A DNA stretch of 64,000 nucleotides, from positions 186,001 through 250,000 of the forward strand of contig NZ_MTBC01000004.1 of the NCBI RefSeq assembly GCF_002072105.2, given 5' to 3'. The notes under the pieces were generated by a model. That model ran no database searches and was not told the DNA's origin. It saw only the letters and a list, made by a program, of their open reading frames with translations. This document shows positions 54,002-62,502 of this stretch, one piece after another. The position numbers and the translations under genes were made by a program. This stretch comes from Croceivirga radicis. GTDB taxonomy: Bacteria > Bacteroidota > Bacteroidia > Flavobacteriales > Flavobacteriaceae. Positions within the stretch are counted from its first letter, which is position 1; each line of letters opens with the position of its first letter.

Positions 54002-55305
54002 ATCCTAACGATATCCGCACCTATGGCACGTAAACGTTCGTCTATATTTTCGTAACCTCTATCTATTTGTTCAATGTTATGAATAGTAGAAGTTCCTTTG
54101 GCAGATAGCGCGGCTATCAACAAAGAAATACCGGCTCTAATATCTGGAGACGTCATGGTCGTGGCCTTTAAGGTAGATTTAAAGTCGTGCCCAATTACTG
54201 TTGCCCTATGGGGATCACACAAGATTACTTTAGCTCCCATATCTAACAGTTTATCAACAAAAAACAATCTACTTTCAAACATTTTTTGATGAATAACCAC
54301 CTCGCCCTTGGCCTGTGTTGCCACAACTAAAATAATACTGAGCAAATCTGGTGTAAAACCGGGCCACGGCGCGTCTGAAATAGTCATAATAGAACCATCT
54401 ATAAAATTTTGTATCTCATAGCCATCTTTATGTTCAGGAATGTAAATATCATCACCCCTTCGTTCTAATGTTATTCCTAACTTTCTAAAAACTGAAGGTA
54501 TTTGTCCTAAATCGTCCCAGCTTACATTCTTAATGGTCAATTCGCTTTTGGTCATGGCCGCGAGCCCAACCCAACTACCAATCTCTATCATATCTGGTAA
54601 CATGGTATGCTCTGTACCACCTAGCGCCTCTACACCCTCTATGGTTAAAAGGTTAGAACCTATACCCGTAATTTTAGCCCCCATACGCACCAACATCTTG
54701 CAGAGTTGTTGCAAATAAGGTTCACAGGCAGCATTATAGATAGTAGTGGTACCTTTTGCCAATACGGCAGCCATAACAATATTTGCCGTACCGGTAACCG
54801 ATGCCTCATCTAATAGCATATAGGTTCCTGTAAGCTCCTTAGCTTCAACACCATAAAAGTGTTCCTCTTTGTTATATCTAAAAGATGCCCCTAATTTTAT
54901 AAAACCTTCAAAATGGGTATCTAATCTTCTTCTACCAATCTTATCGCCACCTGGTTTTGGTATAAAACCTTGACCAAATCTACCCAAGAGCGGTCCTACT
55001 AGCATAATGGATCCTCTTAATCCCCTACCATCTATTTTAAATTGTTCGGATTGCAGGTATTCTAGGTTAACATCATCTGCCTTAAACGTATAAGAACCTT
55101 TGCCTTTTTTTTGGATTTTAACGCCTAAATCTTCTAAAAGCGCTATTAACTTGTTTACATCTACAATATCTGGAATATTGTGAATGGTTACCTTTTCCGG
55201 TGTAAGCAAAACAGCACAAAGTATTTGCAGAGCTTCATTCTTTGCACCTTGAGGGGTGATTTCGCCTTTAAGCTTAATACCCCCTTGAATTCTAAATGTT
55301 CCCAT
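53998..55305 (-). CDS. murA: UDP-N-acetylglucosamine 1-carboxyvinyltransferase
   Basis: 435 residues, EPSP-synthase fold. K22 lies in GAKNEALQ and the arginines in GLRGS are present. The loop that in E. coli holds Cys115 (GGCTIGARP) reads GGDKIGRRR, with D121 in that place. Asp at this position keeps activity but blocks alkylation by fosfomycin, as known for mycobacterial and chlamydial MurA. It performs the first committed step of peptidoglycan synthesis. It is 20 bp downstream of the DUF4290 gene on the same strand. Confidence 0.92.
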   Translation of the reverse strand: MGTFRIQGGIKLKGEITPQGAKNEALQILCAVLLTPEKVTIHNIPDIVDVNKLIALLEDLGVKIQKKGKGSYTFKADDVNLEYLQSEQFKIDGRGLRGSIMLVGPLLGRFGQGFIPKPGGDKIGRRRLDTHFEGFIKLGASFRYNKEEHFYGVEAKELTGTYMLLDEASVTGTANIVMAAVLAKGTTTIYNAACEPYLQQLCKMLVRMGAKITGIGSNLLTIEGVEALGGTEHTMLPDMIEIGSWVGLAAMTKSELTIKNVSWDDLGQIPSVFRKLGITLERRGDDIYIPEHKDGYEIQNFIDGSIMTISDAPWPGFTPDLLSIILVVATQAKGEVVIHQKMFESRLFFVDKLLDMGAKVILCDPHRATVIGHDFKSTLKATTMTSPDIRAGISLLIAALSAKGTSTIHNIEQIDRGYENIDERLRAIGADIVRI

Positions 55306-55325
55306 TTAAAAATTTTGAAAAATGG

Positions 55326-55982
55326 TTAGTTTCTTTTTTTTCTGTTGTTTCTGGTATGCTTTTTACCGTGGTTTCTAGTATTGCTACGCGTGTTGGACCT
55401 ACCGGTATTCTTTAAAAACTGACCGCTATCTGTTAGACTTTCCCCTTCAGGAGCTAAATCTATTTCTCCGTTACTCAGTTCTTTTAGATGTTCAAAAATT
55501 ACTTGGTCCTCAACCGTATCCTTGTTCCAATTTAAAAAACACTTTTTCATATGATTGGCAATAGCATATTCCAATCCATCTCGCATATCTCCTTTTTCCC
55601 ATTTTATGGCTACATCTATCATTCTTTTGATATTGTTACCATAAAACCTGTATTTAGGATGGTTCTGCGGATAACTTAAAGGCTCTGGCCTTTGTTTAAG
55701 CACTTCTTCACTTGTAATAGGAAATGGTGAGTCTACATCTAACTGAAAATTAGACATGATAAACAATTGATCCCATAATTTGTGTTGAAAGTCTGGAACA
55801 TCCCTAAGATGGGGTTGTAGATTACCCATTACACTAATAATGGCTTGTGCAACTTTATTGCGTTCCGCTCTATCTTCTATAGAAACCGCGTGATCTACCA
55901 TTTTCTGAAAATGTCTTCCATATTCTGGAATAATCAATTGCGAGCGCTCTGTATTGTATTCTAAATTCTCTACTAAATTCAA
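55326..55982 (-). CDS. DUF4290 family protein
   Basis: 218 residues, a mostly helical soluble domain (1-175, with YNTERSQLIIPEYGRHFQKM) and a basic, disordered C-terminal tail rich in Arg, Lys, Asn and Gly that could contact nucleic acid. The family is restricted to Bacteroidota and has no assigned role. The start is TTG at 55982. It lies 20 bp upstream of murA on the same strand, so the two are probably co-transcribed. Confidence 0.75.
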   Translation of the reverse strand: MNLVENLEYNTERSQLIIPEYGRHFQKMVDHAVSIEDRAERNKVAQAIISVMGNLQPHLRDVPDFQHKLWDQLFIMSNFQLDVDSPFPITSEEVLKQRPEPLSYPQNHPKYRFYGNNIKRMIDVAIKWEKGDMRDGLEYAIANHMKKCFLNWNKDTVEDQVIFEHLKELSNGEIDLAPEGESLTDSGQFLKNTGRSNTRSNTRNHGKKHTRNNRKKRN

Positions 55983-56050
55983 ACTGGAAAGTTTTAGGAA
56001 GTATATTATTCTGCCTGCAAATTAAGAAATTTATCAGCAGTAACTACATT

Positions 56051-56338
56051 TTATAACGAAATAACACCTTCTACTTGGGCCACTTCTTTGTATTTGGCCA
56101 CTACGGCATCCGGATTTTCTAATTCTACCGTAATAGATACACTGGTATAAGTACCCTTACTAGATTGTTTAGAAGTTATTACAGCTCCCGTGTTATTGAA
56201 TATATTATGAATTTGCTCTACCTTATCCTTATCTGATGGTACTATAAACTTATATAAATACTTACTTGGCCAACTTGTATTCTCCCACAATTGCTCTTTA
56301 AGACGCGTATAGAACGCTTCGGAATTTTTCTCCTCCAT
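56051..56338 (-). CDS. DUF493 family protein
   Basis: 95 residues of the small ferredoxin-like DUF493/YbeD fold, seen in YLYKFIVPSDKDKVEQI and the repeated beta strand SVSITVELENPDAVV. YbeD-type proteins are thought to be regulatory and ACT-like, with no firm function. It is 68 bp upstream of the DUF4290 start on the same strand and divergent from the ATPase gene at 56412. Confidence 0.78.
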   Translation of the reverse strand: MEEKNSEAFYTRLKEQLWENTSWPSKYLYKFIVPSDKDKVEQIHNIFNNTGAVITSKQSSKGTYTSVSITVELENPDAVVAKYKEVAQVEGVISL

Positions 56339-56411
56339 TTTTCTATTTTACACAAAGATAAGTGCTTGTTTTCAATTTTATTCCTAAAGCGCAATTTCGT
56401 TACTTTGCCGG

Positions 56412-56987
56412 ATGAATGTAGCGGAAGAAAAACGTAGAAAAATAGTAATTACAGGTGCCCCCGGTACCGGAAAAACAGTTCTTGTAGAGGGCTTAGAAGC
56501 ACAAGGCTTTACCTGCTATCATGAAATAATTAGAACCATGACGGCAGAAGCTAAAAAGCAAGGAAAAAAAGCAGCCGAATTAACCATAAACCCGTTGAAC
56601 TTTGTAGAAGACCCAATGGCGTTTAACCGTATGTTACTAGAAGGGCGATTGGCCCATTACGAGACTGCATTGAAAAAACAAGATGCTATTAGTTTTTTTG
56701 ATCGCGGTTTACCAGATGTTTTAGCCTACATGGATTATTTTGAGCAAGAATATCCGAATGAATTTTTAGAAACTTGTGATGCCAATAGATACGATACCAT
56801 TTTTATGGTTCCACCTTGGAAGGAAATTTACGTGTCTGACAACGAAAGGTTAGAAACCTACGAACAAGCAGAAGAATTGCACCATCATTTAGTAGAAGCC
56901 TACCAACGCTTTGGATACAAACTAATTATGGTACCAAAAACCACCATACCAGAACGAATAGAATTTGTGCTAAATAATGTAACTTAA
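56412..56987 (+). CDS. P-loop ATPase/kinase-like protein (AAA_28)
   Basis: 191 residues. Walker A GAPGTGKT lies at about 14-21, a DRG motif in FFDRGLPDVL, and FMVPPWKEIYVSDNER later, the pattern of NadR-type and thymidylate-kinase-like AAA_28 proteins. It may phosphorylate a nucleoside-like substrate, which cannot be named. It is 4 bp before the recQ GTG start and likely co-transcribed with recQ and fmt. Confidence 0.75.
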   Translation: MNVAEEKRRKIVITGAPGTGKTVLVEGLEAQGFTCYHEIIRTMTAEAKKQGKKAAELTINPLNFVEDPMAFNRMLLEGRLAHYETALKKQDAISFFDRGLPDVLAYMDYFEQEYPNEFLETCDANRYDTIFMVPPWKEIYVSDNERLETYEQAEELHHHLVEAYQRFGYKLIMVPKTTIPERIEFVLNNVT

Positions 56988-56991
56988 GGCT

Positions 56992-58878
56992 GTGCAAGAG
57001 CAACCTTTGGTAATATTAAAACAATTCTGGGGCTATTCTGAATTTAGGGGCTCACAGGAAGACATCATACAAAATGTAATGGCCAATAGGGACACTATTG
57101 CGCTTTTACCCACTGGGGGTGGTAAATCTATCTGTTACCAAGTACCCGCCTTAGCAAGAGATGGAATTTGCATTGTTATTTCTCCACTTGTTGCTTTAAT
57201 TCAGGACCAAATTTCTGGCCTAAAAGATAAAGGTATAAAATGCACCGCCCTATTAGGAGGTATGTCTTTTGAAGAAGTAGACCATGTATTGGATAATTGT
57301 ATCTATGGTAATTACAAATTTTTATACTTATCCCCAGAAAGGCTACAACAAGAGTTGGTACAGGACCGCATTAAACAGATGCCGGTAAATTGTATTGCCA
57401 TAGACGAGGCGCACTGTATTTCTGTTTGGGGACAAGATTTTAGACCAGCGTATTTAAAATGTTCCATTTTAAGAGCGCTACACCCAACAACTCCTATTGT
57501 AGCGTTAACGGCAACTGCTACAGAACAAGTTATTGTAGACATTAAAAACGCCTTAGACCTTACCCATGTTAATCTTTACAAAGATTCCTTTGCTAGAAAA
57601 AATATTGCTTTTTCCGTTGTACAAGCAGAAGATACGTATTTTCAAATGGTATCTAGTATTAACTCGGTTTCCAATAGCACCATAGTGTATACACGTACTA
57701 GAAAAAGTACGTTACAAATACAAAACTATTTACAACAAAAAGGGATAACCGTCCAAAGCTATCATGGTGGCCTAACCCAAACAGAAAAAAAAGAACGTTT
57801 AAACCTATGGCTAACCAACAAAGTCAAGGTAATGGTTGCTACCAATGCTTTTGGTATGGGCATAGACAAGGCAGATGTGGGTTTGGTTATTCATTTTCAC
57901 CTACCCGATAGCTTAGAAAACTATTTTCAAGAAGCAGGAAGGGCGGGCAGAAATGGTTTACCAGCAAAAGCAATACTTTACATTAACGCGGAAACAATTG
58001 CCAGAACCCAAAAACAATTTATTGATCAATTACCAACAATTGCATTTTTAAAGTTGCTGTTTAGAAAAGTATGTTCTTACCTACAGATAGCTTACGGAGA
58101 AGGAAGCGGAGAAGAATTTGGCATTAACCTTAATGAATTTAGTTTACTTTATAAACTAAATCCAGGTATGGTTTATAACGGTTTGCGAATGCTAGACCAA
58201 AATGCCATAATACAATTACAACAGCAAAGTGTACAGCGTACCATAATACAATTTACAGCAAATAAATATAAGGTTTTTGACTGGTTAGAGGCTAACCCGT
58301 CTTTAGCAACCGTTACACAAACCATCTTAAGAACCTACGGTGGCGTATTTGAATTTGAAACACATATTAATCCTAACCTAATCGCTAAAAAAAACAATTC
58401 GCCGCTAAAAAAAATAGAAAATTGCCTTACAAGGTTAAAAATGGATGGTCTCATATCCTATAATGCCAAACAAGAAGACCTTACTTTACGTTTCTTAGTA
58501 CCTAGGGAAGATGACCTAACCATTAATAGTTTTGCCGATAAGGTTGCTAAGCTAAACGAAACTAAAATTCAGAAATTAAAGCAGATGATAGCCTATGCGG
58601 TAAATAGTAGGGTTTGTAGACAACAGTTTTTACTGCGGTATTTTGGAGAAACTAGTGAACCTTGCGGTACTTGTGATATTTGCTTAAAACAGGTAAAATC
58701 CAAACCTTTAAAACCAGAAATAATTTTCCATTTAAGTAAACAACCACTGAGCTCTAGGGAGCTTTCCTTAGTAGTAGCGGGTAATCCGGAGCAAATTCTT
58801 GGAGAACTAAGAGAATTATTGGAAGATGGTACTTTAACTTTGTCAACAGATAACAGATATCATATAAATGGTAAATAA
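56992..58878 (+). CDS. recQ: RecQ-type ATP-dependent DNA helicase
   Basis: 628 residues from a GTG start; no ATG fits. Superfamily 2 motifs: Walker A PTGGGKS (40-46), DEAH (138-141, IDEAHCISVW), motif VI GRAGRNGLP. The zinc-binding RQC subdomain has CRQQFLLRYFGETSEPCGTCDIC (cysteines visible), and a winged-helix tail follows. No HRDC domain is seen at the C-terminus. It unwinds recombination and repair intermediates. The stop overlaps the fmt start by 11 bp. Confidence 0.87.
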   Translation: MQEQPLVILKQFWGYSEFRGSQEDIIQNVMANRDTIALLPTGGGKSICYQVPALARDGICIVISPLVALIQDQISGLKDKGIKCTALLGGMSFEEVDHVLDNCIYGNYKFLYLSPERLQQELVQDRIKQMPVNCIAIDEAHCISVWGQDFRPAYLKCSILRALHPTTPIVALTATATEQVIVDIKNALDLTHVNLYKDSFARKNIAFSVVQAEDTYFQMVSSINSVSNSTIVYTRTRKSTLQIQNYLQQKGITVQSYHGGLTQTEKKERLNLWLTNKVKVMVATNAFGMGIDKADVGLVIHFHLPDSLENYFQEAGRAGRNGLPAKAILYINAETIARTQKQFIDQLPTIAFLKLLFRKVCSYLQIAYGEGSGEEFGINLNEFSLLYKLNPGMVYNGLRMLDQNAIIQLQQQSVQRTIIQFTANKYKVFDWLEANPSLATVTQTILRTYGGVFEFETHINPNLIAKKNNSPLKKIENCLTRLKMDGLISYNAKQEDLTLRFLVPREDDLTINSFADKVAKLNETKIQKLKQMIAYAVNSRVCRQQFLLRYFGETSEPCGTCDICLKQVKSKPLKPEIIFHLSKQPLSSRELSLVVAGNPEQILGELRELLEDGTLTLSTDNRYHINGK

Positions 58879-59824
58879 AAGAGAATTACGAATTGTTTTT
58901 ATGGGCACTCCTGAGTTTGCTGTAGCCGGTTTGTCTAAATTAGTAGAAGATGGTTATAACATAGTTGGTGTGGTTACCGCTCCAGACAAACCTGCTGGCA
59001 GGGGAAGAAAACTTTCTGAGTCTGCTGTAAAAAAATATGCCCTAGCCCAGTCTATACCTATTTTACAACCTACCAATCTTAAAAGCGAGCAGTTTTTGGA
59101 AGAACTAAAAGCTTTAAACGCCAATTTACAAGTGGTAGTTGCCTTTAGGATGCTTCCAAAAGCGGTTTGGCAAATGCCAAAGTTTGGTACATTTAATCTA
59201 CATGCTTCCTTATTACCCCAATATCGTGGGGCAGCACCAATTAACTGGGCCGTAATTAATGGAGAAAGTAAAACTGGTGTTACTACCTTCTTTATTGATG
59301 AAAAAATTGATACTGGAGCAATCATCTTTAAAGAAGAAACGGAAATTAAGGTAAATGAAACCGCTGGAGAGCTGCATGATAAATTAATGCACCTTGGTGC
59401 TTCCCTCATTAGTAAAACCGTACAAGCCATTGAAGAAGGTAATGTGGTTACACAAATTCAAAAGGAAGCCAAAGAACTCAAAGCTGCTCCAAAAATTTAT
59501 AGGGAAACCTGCCAAATAGACTGGAGTGCTTCAATGGAGACAATCTATAATTTAATCAGGGGGCTAAGTCCTTATCCGGCCGCTTGGACCCATTTACAAA
59601 ACGGTGAAGATGTGCTAACCGTAAAAATTTATAATGCGGATAAAGAACTTGTTGCACATGATTTGGCTATAGGGACCGTTATTTTGGAAGGAAAGAAATT
59701 AAAAATTGCCGTTAAGGATGGTTTTATATACCCCACCGAAATACAACTTCCTGGTAAGCGAAAAATGGCCGTAAATGATCTTTTGAACGGTTGGGATATT
59801 TCTAATAATGCTAAAATGTTCTAA
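58868..59824 (+). CDS. fmt: Methionyl-tRNA formyltransferase
   Basis: 318 residues. The formyl-THF site has FMGTPEFAV and the catalytic N110, H112 and D148 in FNLHASLLPQYRGAAPI and FFIDEKIDTGAI. A C-terminal OB-like domain binds tRNA. It formylates Met-tRNA for initiation. It overlaps recQ by 11 bp, an arrangement that couples it to repair-gene expression without a functional link. Confidence 0.92.
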   Translation: MVNKRELRIVFMGTPEFAVAGLSKLVEDGYNIVGVVTAPDKPAGRGRKLSESAVKKYALAQSIPILQPTNLKSEQFLEELKALNANLQVVVAFRMLPKAVWQMPKFGTFNLHASLLPQYRGAAPINWAVINGESKTGVTTFFIDEKIDTGAIIFKEETEIKVNETAGELHDKLMHLGASLISKTVQAIEEGNVVTQIQKEAKELKAAPKIYRETCQIDWSASMETIYNLIRGLSPYPAAWTHLQNGEDVLTVKIYNADKELVAHDLAIGTVILEGKKLKIAVKDGFIYPTEIQLPGKRKMAVNDLLNGWDISNNAKMF

Positions 59825-59927
59825 ACCCTTATGTTTACTAGGCTTCGACGAAATGCACTTTTTGCACTAGTGTTATCAACAAACAATTCAAGTTATTAAC
59901 AAAAACGGCGATTTCCCTTGTATTTAC

Positions 59928-59957
59928 TTGCGTCGATGGCAAATCCGTATAAATTTG
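59928..59957 (+). promoter_or_regulatory. Promoter of the HU gene
   Basis: TTG at 59928-59930 and TAAATTTG at 59950-59957 are 19 bases apart, the consensus Bacteroidota spacing. The leader to the ATG at 60002 is about 40 bases, AT-rich. Confidence 0.65.
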
Positions 59958-60001
59958 TTCAGCATTAAAATAATTTTAACAACAATTAATTTAATTCAAT
60001 T

Positions 60002-60274
60002 ATGAACAAAACAGAATTAATCGATGCTATGGCAGCTGATGCTGGCATCACTAAGGCAGCAGCCAAAAAAGCATTGGAATCTTTCTTGGGCAATGTTGAA
60101 GGATCTTTGAAAAAAGGTGGCAGAGTTTCTCTAGTAGGTTTCGGATCTTGGTCTGTATCTAAAAGAGAGGCAAGAGAAGGTAGAAATCCACAAACTGGAC
60201 AAACTATCCAAATTGCAGCTAAAAACGTTGTAAAGTTCAAAGCAGGTTCTGAGTTGAGCGATGCTGTAAACTAA
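60002..60274 (+). CDS. HU family DNA-binding protein
   Basis: 90 residues of the classical HU/IHF fold: MNKTELIDAMAADAGITK, GRVSLVGFGSWSVSKREARE and GRNPQTGQTIQI with the DNA-intercalating proline in the NPQTG arm tip. A nucleoid protein that bends DNA. It is a single-gene transcript with a consensus promoter and a strong terminator. Confidence 0.93.
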   Translation: MNKTELIDAMAADAGITKAAAKKALESFLGNVEGSLKKGGRVSLVGFGSWSVSKREAREGRNPQTGQTIQIAAKNVVKFKAGSELSDAVN

Positions 60275-60293
60275 CAAAATATTCCTTTTTATG

Positions 60294-60328
60294 AAGCACC
60301 TATTTCTCAAGAATAGGTGCTTTTTTTA
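60294..60328 (+). terminator. Terminator of the HU gene
   Basis: AAGCACCTATT-TCTCAAG-AATAGGTGCTT forms an 11-bp perfect stem followed by a T-tract, 19 bases after the stop. Confidence 0.9.
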
Positions 60329-60389
60329 TTATACCATATTGTATTTTATTACATAAAGTCTTACATTTAAAATATCTAGCTATTCAAAA

Positions 60390-60950
60390 ATGATGGGACC
60401 AAAGCCAAAAAAAGGGAAACTCCTTATAGCAGAACCCTCATTAACAGGGGACGTATCTTTTAATAGATCGGTTGTGCTCTTGGCAGAGCACAATGAGGAA
60501 GGCTCTGTTGGCTTTATTTTAAACAAACCGCTAGACTATGATATTTGCGACCTAATAGGCGATATTAAACTACCATTTAAAGTGTACAACGGTGGCCCCG
60601 TAGAACAAGATAACCTATATTTTATTCATAAAGTACCTGAGCTAATAGAAAATAGCATTGAAATCTCTGACGGTATTTATTGGGGCGGCGATTTTGAAAA
60701 AACCATTTCCTTAATCAATGATGGTGTTATTACAGATAAGGACATTCGTTTTTTTCTAGGGTACTCTGGTTGGGCGGCGTTGCAACTAGACCATGAACTT
60801 AAATCCAACTCATGGGTGGTTACCGCGAACGTCTACGAAAGTGATATTATCCAAAAATCTGCAGAAGCTTTCTGGAAAGAGAAAATGGTAGAACTTGGAG
60901 GTGATTATTTGATTTGGTCCAATGCACCAGAAAACCCTACGCTAAACTAG
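60390..60950 (+). CDS. YqgE/AlgH family protein
   Basis: 186 residues (ATG 60390, or 60393 just after). The UPF0301 signature is GKLLIAEPSLTGDVSF, VGFILNKPL, YNGGPVEQDNL and FFLGYSGWA. The fold has no firmly assigned reaction. Its 3' end overlaps the convergent aminotransferase-like gene by 14 bp. Confidence 0.85.
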   Translation: MMGPKPKKGKLLIAEPSLTGDVSFNRSVVLLAEHNEEGSVGFILNKPLDYDICDLIGDIKLPFKVYNGGPVEQDNLYFIHKVPELIENSIEISDGIYWGGDFEKTISLINDGVITDKDIRFFLGYSGWAALQLDHELKSNSWVVTANVYESDIIQKSAEAFWKEKMVELGGDYLIWSNAPENPTLN

Positions 60951-61791
60951 CTAAACGTAACTGCGCATTCAATTTTCCCTGTAAGTTGGTACTTACTGTA
61001 GTTTTAAATTCTTTTTTTCTGTACTTACTAATAGCCGTAATTCCTTTTTGGGTATCCAGTAAAAATAGTTCATCCGCTTTTTGTAATTCAAAAGGAGATA
61101 TACTGGCTTCTTGAACTTCAAAATCTTCCAATTTTTCTAGCATTTCTACTAATTTTTTCCTGATAACGGTATTTGGGGCGCCATCAGAAATAGGTGGTGT
61201 TTTGATTAATTGATCCTTTACTAAGAATAAGGCTTCTTCTATACCCGCTATTACTTGTTTGTTAAAATTTAACAGCAAACAATTGGCCAAATTGTTCTCA
61301 TAGGCAAAAACCTTGGCTACCTGTTTTCCAATTTTGTTGGTAGTATTAATGGTAGACAACATATCAGTATTAAAATAATAGTCTTTAAACAATTCTACTT
61401 CATATCCACCTTCCTTATTGGTATAAAAGGTAGTTTCCTGTGGTTCTGCCTTAATTATATAAACGGTTTTAGATTTGATTAAATCTTCTTCCTTAGCTGA
61501 TTGTCTTGCCACAATTAATTCTACCGTAAAAGCAGCTTTGGATAACGATAAAGCTTGTATGGTTCGCTGTATCTCTTCTTCAAGATACTCCATGGTAAAA
61601 TTCATGGGTATTTGCATGCGTAGTATACGCATACTTGCCATTAGCCTAAAATAATGTTCTTCCCAATAAATTATTGAATTATCTACAACCCTAATTGGTT
61701 CTATCAGTGCATCTCCATTTAAAAGAAAACTACTATTAGCGCTAAACAGCTTTTCTTCTGATGCTACTAAGTTTCCATTAAAATTTACCAT
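60937..61791 (-). CDS. Class IV aminotransferase-like protein lacking the PLP lysine
   Basis: 284 residues with the fold of class IV aminotransferases and ADC lyase. The small N-domain includes NGDALIEPIRV and YWEEHYFRLMASM. In the large domain the usual K-x-x-N motif that holds PLP reads NTTN, with N149 (codon AAT) where lysine is expected. The later motifs have changed too: the Asn-x-Phe turn is GIEEALF and the GI-R phosphate loop is GAPNTVIR. It probably cannot form the PLP aldimine and may be a binding or structural homologue. It has its own coding start just past a terminator. Confidence 0.78.
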   Translation of the reverse strand: MVNFNGNLVASEEKLFSANSSFLLNGDALIEPIRVVDNSIIYWEEHYFRLMASMRILRMQIPMNFTMEYLEEEIQRTIQALSLSKAAFTVELIVARQSAKEEDLIKSKTVYIIKAEPQETTFYTNKEGGYEVELFKDYYFNTDMLSTINTTNKIGKQVAKVFAYENNLANCLLLNFNKQVIAGIEEALFLVKDQLIKTPPISDGAPNTVIRKKLVEMLEKLEDFEVQEASISPFELQKADELFLLDTQKGITAISKYRKKEFKTTVSTNLQGKLNAQLRLASLA

Positions 61792-61818
61792 AAAAAATCC
61801 CGATTTTTAAATCGGGAT
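61792..61818 (-). terminator. Terminator of the START-like gene
   Basis: On the minus strand ATCCCGATTT-AA-AAATCGGGAT is followed by T residues, between the START-like gene and the aminotransferase-like gene. Confidence 0.82.
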
Positions 61819-61845
61819 CAAAGATACTGCTATATTTTATGAATT

Positions 61846-62229
61846 CTATTTTGAACCTAGCACTTGTTTTAAGTCCGAAATTTGATTCTGCCATAACAAT
61901 TTGGCCTCCTCTACTTCATCATCTTCTGCAAAATCAGAGATAAACAAAGAAACATCTTTGGTAATTTCATCTACTATAATACGCATCTCAAAATAGGCAT
62001 CGTCTTCTGTTTCTTCCCATCTAAAACGAACAAACTCGTCTGATTTTCTCTTTAATAACTTCGCTTCTTCTTCTGCACCATCCCAGATAAAGGTAAAAAG
62101 CTCGCCTCTAGAATTTACGTTATCTGCAAACCATTCAGAAAGTCCGGAAGGGGTAGAAATATAATTGTATAATAATTGGGGGGAAGATTGTATAACAAAC
62201 TCTAATTCAAATTTCGTCTTATCACTCAT
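61846..62229 (-). CDS. START-like domain protein
   Basis: 127 residues of the Bacteroidota START-like (SRPBCC) family: KFELEFVIQSSPQLLYNYI, TPSGLSEWFADNVNSRG, FRWEETEDDAYFEMRI. It probably binds a small hydrophobic ligand. No membrane or signal segment. It is transcribed leftward, ends at its own terminator, and is divergent from the tRNA at 62362. Confidence 0.8.
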   Translation of the reverse strand: MSDKTKFELEFVIQSSPQLLYNYISTPSGLSEWFADNVNSRGELFTFIWDGAEEEAKLLKRKSDEFVRFRWEETEDDAYFEMRIIVDEITKDVSLFISDFAEDDEVEEAKLLWQNQISDLKQVLGSK

Positions 62230-62361
62230 GTATAGTGTGGTTTATCGTATTAGTTTTTATAATTCGTCAATATATAAAATTATATTTCAAAAAATAAAAT
62301 AAAAATGAATTTTGATGGTGAGAAAATTTACCCATATATTTGCACCCGTTTTAATACAGAC

Positions 62362-62435
62362 GGCGAGGTAGCTCAGCTGGTTAGAGCGTCGGATTCATAA
62401 CCCGGAGGCCGGGGGTTCAAGTCCCCCTCTCGCTA
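62362..62435 (+). tRNA. tRNA-Met (CAT anticodon)
   Basis: A 74-base cloverleaf: acceptor GGCGAGG/TCTCGCT with two G-U pairs, D-arm GCTC...GAGC, anticodon loop TTCATAA, T-arm GGGGG-TTCAAGT-CCCCC. The CAT anticodon can also belong to tRNA-Ile2 after lysidine modification. The closing G-U pairs and lack of initiator features make elongator Met or Ile2 more likely than initiator Met. CCA is not encoded. Confidence 0.9.
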
Positions 62436-62438
62436 CAA

Positions 62439-62467
62439 AAGACCACTAGTTTAGTGGTCTTTTTTTA
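62439..62467 (+). terminator. Terminator of the tRNA
   Basis: AAGACCACTA-GTT-TAGTGGTCTT forms a 10-bp perfect stem followed by a T-tract directly after the tRNA. Confidence 0.9.
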
Positions 62468-62502
62468 TGCCCATAGTTTTGGTAATTAACTATTTTTAAG
62501 GC

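Noticed and set aside
58954-59430. A 158-codon frame antisense to fmt
   Set aside because: It lies wholly inside a clear fmt gene on the other strand, lacks family resemblance, and looks like a codon-bias shadow. The same applies to long antisense frames at 1442-1849 and 45563-46072.
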